Assembly (NCBI GenBank): GCA_038244055.1
Contig: JBBRTW010000021.1
Span: forward strand, 1-30,986
Length of the DNA: 30,986 bases
Direction of reading: 5' to 3'
Source of the DNA: DASPKW01 sp038244055
Lineage (GTDB): Bacteria; Planctomycetota; Phycisphaerae; Tepidisphaerales; Tepidisphaeraceae
Shown here one piece after another: positions 1 to 7,460 of this stretch (positions are counted from its first letter, which is position 1; every line of letters starts with the position of its first letter). The translations under genes and the position numbers were made by a program. The notes beneath the pieces are model-generated. The model worked only from the letters and a program-made list of their open reading frames with translations, was not told where the DNA came from and made no database searches.

Positions 1-118
1 ACAGGCGGATATCGGCGAATCGAAAAGGGTGCTGGGGTATCAGCCGGAATATGATTTGACTAAGGGAATTACGGCGTATCACGAGAGCGGCAAACTCGGA
101 ATCTCCGTCGGCGTGTGA
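1..118 (+). CDS. C-terminal end of an NAD-dependent epimerase/dehydratase (partial)
   Basis: Only the last 38 codons are present; the gene begins before the window and stops with TGA at 116-118. The peptide ADIGESKRVLGYQPEYDL followed by a short amphipathic tail matches the usual C-terminus of extended short-chain dehydrogenases such as UDP-glucose 4-epimerases. In that family, 'AD(I)xxAKxxLGYxP' precedes the final helix. The catalytic and NAD-binding parts lie outside, so the substrate cannot be told. It converges on the small minus-strand gene at 224-475, with an inverted repeat between them. The family assignment is from this motif only. Confidence 0.6.
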   Translation, partial: QADIGESKRVLGYQPEYDLTKGITAYHESGKLGISVGV

Positions 119-136
119 GGCCTTCGATTTGGGTGC

Positions 137-202
137 CATGCCCTGACGAGCCGCCAAAAGAGTCTCTTTCGCCCTCCCAGTCAATCGGCTCGTCTGGGCA
201 TG
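137..202. repeat. Inverted repeat between convergent genes
   Basis: Arms at 137-153 and 186-202 are 17 bp and complementary except for one position; the spacer is 32 bp. It lies in the 105-bp gap between the epimerase stop and the stop of the convergent small gene, so it could act as a bidirectional terminator or be a REP-type palindrome. No T-run follows either arm, which weakens the terminator reading. Confidence 0.6.
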
Positions 203-223
203 CCCCCGGTGAAGCGTATTCCA

Positions 224-475
224 TCACTTCTTACTATCGGATGCATCTTCCACAATCACCCGAAACTCCTGCCCCGCATACCCCTTCTCTGTGATGAGCA
301 CCATGACATGATCCTCCGCCTTCGGCTCGGCGATGCAGCCGCCGTTGCAGAACAGGCTTCCCAACAGAGTGACCTCGGCTGCAGGAGGATTCGGCTGCGC
401 GCCTGCAACACTCGCGACCATCATGCACGACGTCAGCATCGCGATTCGAGCAATCGAAATGAACCACTGGAACAT
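224..475 (-). CDS. Small exported protein of unknown function
   Basis: This 83-residue product starts with a signal peptide: a hydrophobic stretch to about residue 25, with a probable cleavage after the Ala-Gly-Ala near residues 24-26. The mature part is about 57 residues with one CNGGC pair and a basic/acidic tail ending in DSKK. The start is supported by a GGAGG ribosome-binding site about seven bases upstream of the ATG. The mature part, a beta-rich 'EVTLLGSLFCNGGC' followed by a hydrophobic strand, recalls small planctomycete secreted proteins with a cysteine pair that may bind metal. That is a loose resemblance and no family is claimed. It is separated from clpX by 211 bp, so it may have its own promoter. 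Confidence 0.7.
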   Translation of the reverse strand: MFQWFISIARIAMLTSCMMVASVAGAQPNPPAAEVTLLGSLFCNGGCIAEPKAEDHVMVLITEKGYAGQEFRVIVEDASDSKK

Positions 476-553
476 TGCAATTCCTCCGCCATGAAAGGAT
501 CCGGCCCCAATCAGCGTAAGCGCCTGACTCCCTCTCCCAAGCGGCGTCTTACT

Positions 554-577
554 CCCTCTCCTGTACCCGGGAGAGGG
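554..577. repeat. Hairpin in the clpX 3' region
   Basis: An 8-bp stem, CCCTCTCC paired with GGAGAGGG, encloses an 8-base loop and is followed by a G-rich stretch. It lies in the 476-686 gap between the small exported gene and the end of clpX. The same gap holds a partial second copy of the CCCTCTCC half at about 530-538. Near 655-685 there is a degenerate run of about 9-bp units rich in CTCYGCG. It could be a dispersed repeat rather than a terminator, because no T-run follows on the minus strand. Confidence 0.5.
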
Positions 578-686
578 CGGGGGTGACGGGTCCGCGCCAG
601 TTCGCCGTAACGCGCCAATCCTACCAAACCATCAGCCAAACAATTCCATTCTTCTCCGCGCCCTCTGCGCCTCCGCGGTGAGAAAT

Positions 687-1988
687 TTACACCCCCGCCT
701 TCGCCCTCTCGATCAACCTCCCGATATCCGCCTTCCCCTCCGCCTCGATCACGCCCTCATCGATCATGAGCCTCCCCACCGGCTTGATCTCCGCGATCCG
801 GTAATTGATCGGGATCATGATCTGCTCGACCACGCTGCGCAGCCCGCGCGCGCCGGAGCCGCGCTTGTGCGCCTTGCGGGCGATGGCGCGGATCGCTCCT
901 TCGCTGAATTGCAGGTCGACTCCATCCATGTGGAACAGCTTCTGGCATTGCCGCACCAGCGCGTGCCTCGGCTTGAGCAAAATATCCACCAGTTGATCCT
1001 CCGACAGATGCTTGATCGTCACCACCACCGGCAGACGGCCGATGAACTCGGGAATCATGCCGAATTCATGCAGATCCTCCGGCGTCACCTGCTCCAGCAA
1101 TTCATCCAGTGTCTGATCCGCCTTCCCATCGGCCCCGCTTTCCGCGCTAAAACCGATCTGCTTCCGCCCGAGACGCCGGCCGATGGTTTCGTTCAGCCCG
1201 ACGAACGCCCCGCCGCAGATGAAGAGGATGTTCGATGTATTGATCTGGATGTACTGCTGCTCCGGATGTTTCCGCCCGCCCGCCTGCGGGACATTGGCGA
1301 CCGTCCCTTCGAGAATCTTCAGCAGCGCCTGCTGCACGCCCTCGCCGCCGACATCGCGGGTGATCGAGACATTGCCCCGGCTGGCCGCGATTTTGTCGAT
1401 TTCATCGATGTAGATGATCCCGCGCTCGGCCGCCTTGACGTTCCCATCGGCCTCCATGATCAGCCGCAGCAGGATCGATTCCACATCCTCGCCGACGTAC
1501 CCCGCCTGCGTGAGGCTCGTCGCATCGCCGACCGCGAAGGGAACATTCAGCGTCCGCGCCAGGGTCTCGGCGATCAGTGTCTTGCCGCAGCCGGTTGGCC
1601 CGATCATGAGCACATTGCTCTTGGAAAGCTCCACCTCGCGGTACGGCCCATCATCCGGCCGGCTCACCGCCACCAGACGCTTGTAATGATTGACCACCGC
1701 CACCGCCATCGTCATCTTCGCCATCTCCTGGCCGATCACATAGCGGTCCAAATGCTCGACCAGCTCCTGCGGGCTGGGGACCTGAATCTCGTGGAGCTTG
1801 TCCTGGGCGCGCTTCTGCTCGGCCTGCACGACAGTCAGCCCCAGTTGCATGCACTGCCCGCAGACCAGATGCGCCTCGGTCTTGGGCGGCCGGGGGCACA
1901 TTTCAATAAATGGCCCAACCACCCGCGCGGGTTGCCCGCATAGGTCGCAAACGTTCTGGCCGCCGGATTGTCCCGAATCATCGCTCAT
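687..1988 (-). CDS. clpX: ATP-dependent Clp protease ATP-binding subunit ClpX
   Basis: ClpX is a hexameric AAA+ unfoldase that feeds substrates to ClpP in the cytoplasm. The 433-residue product shows the whole family plan. An N-terminal C4 zinc-binding domain has cysteines at 14, 17, 43 and 46. Walker A (GPTGCGKT) is at 130-137. The GYVG pore loop follows, then Walker B (IIYIDEIDK) near 195, an IGF-type loop (KQIGFSA) for docking on ClpP, and a sensor-2 GARGLR near the C-terminus. A TTG codon one triplet upstream would add a residue, but the ATG at 1988 has a GAGGA box about six bases away and is preferred. No clpP or tig gene is adjacent, so this is a stand-alone copy. Length is normal for the family. 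Confidence 0.97.
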   Translation of the reverse strand: MSDDSGQSGGQNVCDLCGQPARVVGPFIEMCPRPPKTEAHLVCGQCMQLGLTVVQAEQKRAQDKLHEIQVPSPQELVEHLDRYVIGQEMAKMTMAVAVVNHYKRLVAVSRPDDGPYREVELSKSNVLMIGPTGCGKTLIAETLARTLNVPFAVGDATSLTQAGYVGEDVESILLRLIMEADGNVKAAERGIIYIDEIDKIAASRGNVSITRDVGGEGVQQALLKILEGTVANVPQAGGRKHPEQQYIQINTSNILFICGGAFVGLNETIGRRLGRKQIGFSAESGADGKADQTLDELLEQVTPEDLHEFGMIPEFIGRLPVVVTIKHLSEDQLVDILLKPRHALVRQCQKLFHMDGVDLQFSEGAIRAIARKAHKRGSGARGLRSVVEQIMIPINYRIAEIKPVGRLMIDEGVIEAEGKADIGRLIERAKAGV

Positions 1989-2032
1989 CAAAATCCTCAG
2001 TTATTTATTCGATCCAACATCATCCCCCGTGA

Positions 2033-2051
2033 CACGAGCGTCCCGCTCGTG
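2033..2051. repeat. Short REP-like hairpin with TCC loop
   Basis: CACGAGCG and CGCTCGTG form a perfect 8-bp stem around the loop TCC, preceded by CCCGT. The same design (8-bp CACG-type stem, TCC loop, CCCGT before it) recurs at 29686-29704 with a different stem, so it appears to be a dispersed palindromic family. It lies about 45 bp upstream of the clpX start on the minus strand. Confidence 0.6.
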
Positions 2052-2369
2052 CGGAAACCTCTCTGAATCCAACACAACAATCCGCGACAAACATCGGCCG
2101 CACATTCAGCCATATCGCCCGGTTGCCGGGTCGGGATTCTATCCATTTTTCGACGCCATGTCAGTGCGTCCCCATTGCCCAATTTTCATACGTCCACCCG
2201 CCGATTCCTCACCGATTGGGCAACGATGCGCCCCTTTACCCCGAATTTTCCTTTCGGCCCGATTTGTTCTGGCTCTCTCGACGATGCCCGCGTTTGCTCC
2301 ATCCAATCCCCCGCCTGCCGCGCCGCCATCGATCGCCGCATCAAGCAATTGAAGTAGCTCGACCGCCCC

Positions 2370-2441
2370 CTAGCTCGACATTCCGATGTCGAGTTCTTCA
2401 TCGGCCCGCTGTGCTGCCTCGACATCGGAATGTCGAGCTAG
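2370..2441. repeat. Perfect 24-bp inverted repeat
   Basis: Arms 2370-2393 and 2418-2441 are exactly complementary over 24 bp, with a 24-bp spacer. Each arm is itself nearly palindromic (CTCGACAT, TCCG, ATGTCGAG), so the element can fold as one long hairpin or as two small ones, like paired REP sequences. It begins five bases after the stop of the anti-sigma gene and could also end that transcript. Confidence 0.75.
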
Positions 2442-2446
2442 CTACG

Positions 2447-3163
2447 CTAAAACCGAATCTGCTCCGCCAGCTCCGCCAACCGCCCGGCCGGCAGCTCCCC
2501 GATCAGGCAAATCCACCGCTCCTGCTTCTGCGTCATCACCATGTTCAGCTTGCCGGAGTTCTGGACGTGGTACATCTGCCCGCCGCGCGAAATCGTTTCG
2601 GATTGCGGCAACTTCATATCCGAGGCTTTGGCGACACTGATCGTCACCGCCGACCCCTCGATTTTCATCAGCACGCAGGCCACCTGTTTCCTGGCCAGAG
2701 ATTTCATGCAGCAGGCCATCATGTGGTCGGGCATCGGCGATGCGCCCGAGGAGTGATCCGCCAGTGCCTTGTTCGCCGCCTCGATCGAATCGACCGCGCT
2801 TACCGCATTCTCCGCAATCAGATCGTAATGAACTTTCGCCATCTCCCCCGGCGAAGCCATCGCCGGGCCGGTGGAGGAGGTGATCAAAACCGCCACCACC
2901 GCCCCCAGCACCAGGAGCGCCGCCGCGACCGCGCGAAGCGGTTTGATCCTCAACCAGAACCCGTGCGAGCGCGTTTCCACCGCGCTGGACATCGATGATT
3001 TTTCCAGGCGTTTTCGCAATTCCGGAAGCGCCGCCATGAGCCGCCCCTCCAGCCGCGAGGTATCCACCGGCAGCGTCCGCAGCCGCGCCAACCGATCGGC
3101 CGTCGCCCGCTCCAGAGCCGACTCAGGATCGCCGGGGTCAAGTTTGGTTTGATTACTGTTCAT
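2447..3163 (-). CDS. Membrane anti-sigma factor, partner of the adjacent ECF sigma factor
   Basis: The 238-residue product has a cytoplasmic N-terminal part of about 75 residues, one membrane helix at about 78-96 (Ala/Val/Leu-rich), and an outer domain of about 140 residues. No HxxxCxxC zinc motif of the zf-HC2 anti-sigma class is visible. Instead the outer domain carries cysteines at 151, 152, 163 and 219, in a region rich in Met and His (PDHMMACC). Its ATG overlaps the sigma gene's TGA as ATGA, indicating translational coupling. The role as anti-sigma factor is inferred from this coupling and the topology, not from a recognised domain. The Cys/Met/His cluster could sense metal or redox state, and the neighbouring TRASH lipoprotein makes metal plausible. 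Confidence 0.75.
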   Translation of the reverse strand: MNSNQTKLDPGDPESALERATADRLARLRTLPVDTSRLEGRLMAALPELRKRLEKSSMSSAVETRSHGFWLRIKPLRAVAAALLVLGAVVAVLITSSTGPAMASPGEMAKVHYDLIAENAVSAVDSIEAANKALADHSSGASPMPDHMMACCMKSLARKQVACVLMKIEGSAVTISVAKASDMKLPQSETISRGGQMYHVQNSGKLNMVMTQKQERWICLIGELPAGRLAELAEQIRF

Positions 3164-3726
3164 ATCAACCTCATCTCCCGCGCCAATGGCAACAGCGCCT
3201 CGCGCAGCATTCCCCGCCCGCGATGCGCCCGCGACTTGATCGTCCCCACCGGCACTTCCAGGATCTTCGCCGCATCAACATGTTCCATCTGCTCCACATC
3301 GACCAATAACAGCGTCAATCGAATCTCCTCCGGCAACCGGGCCAGTGCCTCGATCACCTGCTGATCCGAAAACGCGCTCAGCACCGATGCCGGATTCTCC
3401 CACGCCTCGTCCGTTCGCCTGGCCGAATCCGTCGTCGCCGACTTATCGGCCGGATCGAATTCCGCCGCATCCAGGCTGATTTCCTTCGGCCGGCTCGCGC
3501 TGGCGCGGATGCGGTCGATGCGCACATGGCGCAGGATCGTCATCAGCCAGGCCCTGGCATCCGATCCCTCCGCGAAGGAATCGATTCCACGAAACGCCTT
3601 GAGCATCGTTTCCTGCGCCAGATCCTCCGCCTCATTGGCATCGCGGCACAAAATCCGCGCGAGCCTCAGCACCGCCGCGAGCTGCGGCCAGATCAGACGG
3701 TGGAACTTGTCGGCGGCATCATCCAA
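3160..3726 (-). CDS. ECF-family RNA polymerase sigma factor
   Basis: The 188-residue product has region 2 in its first 75 residues, with the typical NEAEDLAQETMLKAF and RAWLMTILRHVRIDRIR signatures for core binding and -10 recognition. Region 4 at about 125-180 carries a helix-turn-helix ending in VPVGTIKSRAHRGR. It would direct polymerase to a stress regulon under control of the anti-sigma factor whose start overlaps its stop. The start is a TTG at 3724-3726. A GGAAGGA box lies about 11 bases upstream, and the nearest upstream ATG is out of frame. The 273-bp divergent region up to the lipoprotein gene at 4000 probably holds promoters for both directions, and ECF factors commonly drive their own operon. 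Confidence 0.9.
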   Translation of the reverse strand: MDDAADKFHRLIWPQLAAVLRLARILCRDANEAEDLAQETMLKAFRGIDSFAEGSDARAWLMTILRHVRIDRIRASASRPKEISLDAAEFDPADKSATTDSARRTDEAWENPASVLSAFSDQQVIEALARLPEEIRLTLLLVDVEQMEHVDAAKILEVPVGTIKSRAHRGRGMLREALLPLAREMRLI

Positions 3727-3805
3727 ATCCGGTGCATCCTTCCGAATGGCAATAATCGGCTCCCGCCGACTTCCATCGTTCTACCGTCTGTTAAGCAGAA
3801 CGGAA

Positions 3806-3823
3806 AACCCGGGCTTCCGGGTT
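3806..3823. repeat. Hairpin in the divergent region upstream of the sigma gene
   Basis: A 7-bp stem (AACCCGG with CCGGGTT) surrounds a GCTT loop, roughly midway between the divergent starts at 3726 and 4000. There is no T-run. It may be a short dispersed palindrome or a regulatory hairpin. Confidence 0.4.
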
Positions 3824-3999
3824 CAATGGCGCGTTAATGATCGCCTCAAAGCAGCGAGCGACCGCTCTATTCGCATGATGCGGGTGCGGCTGCGGGACCC
3901 GTTGAACTTATCGTGAACCCGCTCCAGTTGCGCATTCGTTTTGTCTTTCAATGGCGGCCTCGAATGGCCGCGGGAACCAAAAACCTTCAGGAGTCCATC

Positions 4000-4242
4000 A
4001 TGCTTAAGATGATTCGCAATATCGCCATCCTCGCCCTCGTCGGTTCGGCCGCCCTGGTCGCGTCCGGCTGCGCCACCACCTTCAACGAGCCGGCCAAGCC
4101 CTACGCCCTCACCGGCAAAGACAACAATATCAAGCTCACCGAGGGAGAGCGCAAGGAACAACTCCGCTGGACCGATGACAAAGGCCACTATCGCGCCGAT
4201 TTGCGCATGCAGCAGACGCGGCCGCTCCGCTATGTCCCGTGA
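4000..4242 (+). CDS. Small lipoprotein of unknown function
   Basis: The 80-residue product is a typical lipoprotein precursor: basic start, hydrophobic core, and lipobox LVASGC with the lipidated cysteine at 24. The mature part is short, charged and without cysteines. The ATG at 4000 has an AGGAG box seven bases upstream; the frame extends upstream to 3913, but that start would put about 29 non-signal residues before the signal. Its signal-peptide coding stretch shares 22 identical bases (4036-4057) with the next lipoprotein gene (4465-4486), and both mature parts start with a similar EPAKP segment. The two genes are therefore probably duplicates whose mature parts diverged. Function is unknown. 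Confidence 0.8.
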   Translation: MLKMIRNIAILALVGSAALVASGCATTFNEPAKPYALTGKDNNIKLTEGERKEQLRWTDDKGHYRADLRMQQTRPLRYVP

Positions 4243-4419
4243 GCCCTGTGCCGTCGACGCCACATTCCGACCCGCTCTCCGATCGTCCGCCCCGCGCATC
4301 GACGAGGCGGGCGATTGCGTTTTACGCCACCAAAAAAATCAGCCCGATTGAACCTGGATGGCTTTTGCCGCGTTTGAATGGATGACAACCGCCTTGGTAA
4401 CCTTTAGATGGAGATACTC

Positions 4420-4743
4420 ATGTTTTTTCGCACCCTGCTCAAGTCGGCTCTTCCCGCGCTGGCTCTCGTCGGTTCGGCCGCCCTGGCATCCTCCGGCTGC
4501 GCCACCGCCAGCGAACCGGCCAAGCCCATCGCCGCAATCGGCAAGGACGAGCCGGCCCCCAAGCCCGTCTATCCCCTGACAACCTGCGTCGTATCCGATG
4601 AAAAGCTCGGCGAGATGGGCAAGCCTGTCATCATCGACCACGAAGGCCGCGAAGTGCGTTTCTGCTGCTCCAAGTGCATCGCCGAGTTCAAGAAAGATCC
4701 CGCCAAATATCTCAAGAAAATCGATGATGCGGCAAAGAAGTAG
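4420..4743 (+). CDS. Lipoprotein with TRASH/YHS-like metal-binding domain
   Basis: The 107-residue product has a lipobox ending at Cys27, a short spacer, and a C-terminal domain with cysteines at 56, 82, 83 and 86. These lie in a YPLTTCVVSDEKL ... REVRFCCSKC ... FKKDPAKYL context. This is the arrangement of TRASH/YHS-type heavy-metal domains found on small exported proteins in planctomycetes, where the cysteines coordinate a metal such as copper. ATG 4420 is chosen over ATG 4408 because the GGAG at 4410-4413 sits at the right distance. It follows the sister lipoprotein by 177 bp and is divergent from the ECF sigma gene, suggesting it belongs to that regulon (inference). Confidence 0.85.
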   Translation: MFFRTLLKSALPALALVGSAALASSGCATASEPAKPIAAIGKDEPAPKPVYPLTTCVVSDEKLGEMGKPVIIDHEGREVRFCCSKCIAEFKKDPAKYLKKIDDAAKK

Positions 4744-4884
4744 GGGTGCCGCACACACACAACATGAATCATCGATAGCGCCGGGTGCGGAGCTGAAAGC
4801 GATGCCCCGGATTTTTGCCGCGCTGCGCGAACTCGCGCACCAGAACCGGATCCACTCGCGCTCGCGCGCCCAAGCCGCGCTCGG

Positions 4885-7218
4885 TTATCTTTTCCCCTCA
4901 ACCGCATCCACCGCCGCCGGGCGCACCACGATCAGCACATCCACCGCCTCATCCATCGGATCGGAAGCGGGAAGCGCCAGGCTCGGCGCAGTTCTGGCCA
5001 AGTCGCGAAGGGCGCGATCGGCATCTCTCGCTTCGGCATTCTGCAACTGGGGCTTCTCAGCCGGGCGCTTCTCGGCTTCGAACTTGGCGGTTGGATTCAC
5101 CGCAAGCGCAACTGCGGGCGTAGCGGGACGGGTCGTTGGCGTCGCCGCGCCGGTCGCCGCGAAACCTCCGGCGGCAATCCCCGGAGTCGGTGTTATTGCG
5201 GGCATTGGCGTGGGCACAGGTGCAGGCGGCGCGGTCGCCGCCGCCATGGGCGATGCGGCCGGGTCCGATGCCTTGGCCTTCGCCGGGGTCAATTCGTTGG
5301 GTTTCTCGGAAACACCCGCCACGGCGGGGGTATCCGCAATCGCATCGGCCGGTTTGGGCAGGGAGGCGGGAGCGGGCACGTTCGGTTTGGCGGCGGCGTA
5401 GGCACCCCGCTTGGCGGGGACGCCCATTTTCTCCATGCCCCGCTGCTCCGGGCCGGGACGATCGTGCCCCGCTTCATCCTGGCCGATCGCGGGTTGGCCT
5501 GCCGCGCCCTGCGCCCGCGCGCCTTCCGCCGTCGCGACCTCGCCGGATTCGGTCTGCCGACCCGCCGCCTGGTCCTTGTTGAGTGTCAGGGCGTCATCGG
5601 TCTTGTTCTTGAACACGCCATCGCTGTAGAAATGCGCTTGGCCGTTATCGAAATCGCGCACCTCCGCGCGCTGACCCTCCTGCCGCGAGAGCAGCGCCCC
5701 AAGCTGCAAAGCCTGCCGCCGGTTCATCCGCGCGATCAGCACGGGCTGGCCGCCCCCGTGATTGGCCGGCGCGTTGTAGCCGAACTCGCGAGCATTATCG
5801 CCCAGCGTCGTCTCCCGCGCAGGGGCCGCATCCTTGGCCTCCGGCTTGAACCCACGCCCGCCTCCCCCGCCGCCGCCGAAGCCCGCGCCGCCGCGCGGGT
5901 CGGCTTCAGTCTTTTTCATCTCTTCCTGGCCGCCCTTGCCCGCCCGCGCCTGCGCGAACGTATCGGGCCGGGGCGCATCCTGCGCTCTGCCTTCGTTCGC
6001 GCCCGATTCCTTAGCCACATTCCCGCCGGCCCGGGCATTCTCATCAATCGTCGCAGGCGCATTGATCGCCGCCTGCGCGTTCGTCGCCGCGGGGCCTTGC
6101 GCCGGCATGGCCGCCAGATTTCCTCCATCGCCCGTTTTGGCGGCGAGACTGAGCTCCGGCTGTGAGCGATTATCCGATTTGTCCGCGGAAGGAACCTGAC
6201 GCTCGACCATGTCCTTTTCCTTGAGTCGCTCGGGCGCGGCCTCCTCGGCCGACATATAACTGATATTGTTCTCCCGGAAATATGCGGTGACCTGGCTGCT
6301 GGCGCTGGCGGTATTGGCCGCCGAAACCATCAGGTAGACCTTCGCATTCCCGGCCGCCGCGGCCGTCCCGCCATCGAGACTCAATTCCTTGCGCAGGCGA
6401 TCGACCTCCGCCGCCGTGACCAGGGTTCGGCCATTCTGCCCATCGGTCGCCGCCTGCTTGACCCCCGCGATCGCAAAACCCTTGCCGGCAGTTCCTGACC
6501 CATCGGTGCGCCCAAAGGTCTTCGCATCCGCCACTCCGCCGGCGGTTCCAGCGCCTTTGACTCCGCCGCCCGAAAAGCGCTCATCATTGGCCGCGACCTT
6601 GTTGGCGCTGGCAGCCTCCCCGGCAAGATTGTCCTGCGAAAACTTTCGCGTCACATTGGCGCTGCGCCGAAGCTGGCTATCCATCGATTGCTCACCCGCC
6701 TTGGCCAGTTCAATTCCCTGGCCGGCCTGCGCGGTCCGCAGTTTCAAATCCCGATCCGCCCTCTTCAACGCCAGTGATTCGGAATCGCTCTCGGTGAGCT
6801 TTGAACTGATATTGTTCCCGTTGTTGGCCACCGTGCGCGAATCGTTCGGCAGGACGTAGGCCACCACGATCCCCAGCCCCGTCGCCAGGAGGATCACCGC
6901 CGCGACGGCCGCGAATTGCGGCCAGCGATTAACGCGGTAAATCACATCGGTATTCGCCTCAGACGCCGGATCGAGCAAAGCCGAGCGCTCGAGCTGCCCG
7001 CACAGCGCCTGGTTCAGTTCGAGGGGAACGGTGGCGCGGGGAAGCGAAGTCAGCAGATCGCGCTGCGCGAAAAGCTCGCGCATCAGCGATTTGTGCTGCG
7101 GATTGGCAGCCAGGTGCCGTTCGATATCGGCCCGCTCGGCATCGCTCAACTCGCCGTCGATATACGCGGCCAACTGGGCTTCGATTTTTTCCTTGTGGCT
7201 TTCCATCACTATTCTCAT
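4885..7218 (-). CDS. Very long membrane anti-sigma factor-like protein
   Basis: The 777-residue product begins with an anti-sigma HC2-like helical region (residues 8-60: AAYIDGELSDAERADIERHL...). The usual zinc-binding cysteines are replaced (ANPQHKSLMREL), so this is a zinc-less variant. A membrane helix follows at about 101-123, then a roughly 640-residue outer part rich in Ala, Gly, Pro and Gln. That part contains three short ordered-looking islands: a strand-rich VYLMVSAANTASAS segment, a helix RRQALQLGALLSRQEG, and the C-terminal VDVLIVVRP. It lies downstream of an ECF sigma gene with a 242-bp gap, and sigma/anti-sigma pairing is inferred. A second ATG at 7206 is possible; neither start has a strong ribosome-binding site. 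The outer part could touch the cell wall or sense the envelope. Confidence 0.8.
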   Translation of the reverse strand: MRIVMESHKEKIEAQLAAYIDGELSDAERADIERHLAANPQHKSLMRELFAQRDLLTSLPRATVPLELNQALCGQLERSALLDPASEANTDVIYRVNRWPQFAAVAAVILLATGLGIVVAYVLPNDSRTVANNGNNISSKLTESDSESLALKRADRDLKLRTAQAGQGIELAKAGEQSMDSQLRRSANVTRKFSQDNLAGEAASANKVAANDERFSGGGVKGAGTAGGVADAKTFGRTDGSGTAGKGFAIAGVKQAATDGQNGRTLVTAAEVDRLRKELSLDGGTAAAAGNAKVYLMVSAANTASASSQVTAYFRENNISYMSAEEAAPERLKEKDMVERQVPSADKSDNRSQPELSLAAKTGDGGNLAAMPAQGPAATNAQAAINAPATIDENARAGGNVAKESGANEGRAQDAPRPDTFAQARAGKGGQEEMKKTEADPRGGAGFGGGGGGGRGFKPEAKDAAPARETTLGDNAREFGYNAPANHGGGQPVLIARMNRRQALQLGALLSRQEGQRAEVRDFDNGQAHFYSDGVFKNKTDDALTLNKDQAAGRQTESGEVATAEGARAQGAAGQPAIGQDEAGHDRPGPEQRGMEKMGVPAKRGAYAAAKPNVPAPASLPKPADAIADTPAVAGVSEKPNELTPAKAKASDPAASPMAAATAPPAPVPTPMPAITPTPGIAAGGFAATGAATPTTRPATPAVALAVNPTAKFEAEKRPAEKPQLQNAEARDADRALRDLARTAPSLALPASDPMDEAVDVLIVVRPAAVDAVEGKR

Positions 7219-7460
7219 CGGCTTAGACGCTCGCGGACCCGAATAAGTTCGCGGTATGCGGGCGCCGGCCGATGCTTCCCGGTTAACACCCCGGCCACGG
7301 AAACTCCGTAACCGGCAGCCGATTGTCTTTATAGGGCGCGCGGATTCTCCAGAGGCGAGCAGGACGAACCTGCGCCAGGCGGCCTTCTAAACCAATGGAA
7401 GGAAGCCTCGCGCCGGAACCCGATCGGGCGTGGACACTCGGCTTGCCGTTAAAAATAGGC

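Larger units (their letters stand above)
1989..2446. other. Gene-free spacer between clpX and the sigma/anti-sigma pair
   Basis: No reading frame here has a convincing start, ribosome-binding site or family signature. The stretch holds the clpX upstream region, one short hairpin (2033-2051) and one long perfect inverted repeat (2370-2441), listed separately. The small frames on either strand (60-79 residues) look random. Confidence 0.6.

Noticed and set aside
678..1943. A 421-codon open frame on the plus strand opposite clpX
   Set aside because: It is the antisense shadow of an unmistakable clpX; its Arg/His/Leu/Asp-rich product has no family features.
1997..2425. Small minus-strand frames (61-79 codons) in the clpX to anti-sigma spacer
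   Set aside because: No ribosome-binding site, signal peptide or family pattern, and overlapping alternatives in several frames.
7219..7460. A terminator or attenuator between the second sigma gene and its anti-sigma gene
   Set aside because: An AT-run (about 7450-7457) and a direct repeat of about 12 bp were seen, but no convincing stem followed by a T-run on the minus strand.
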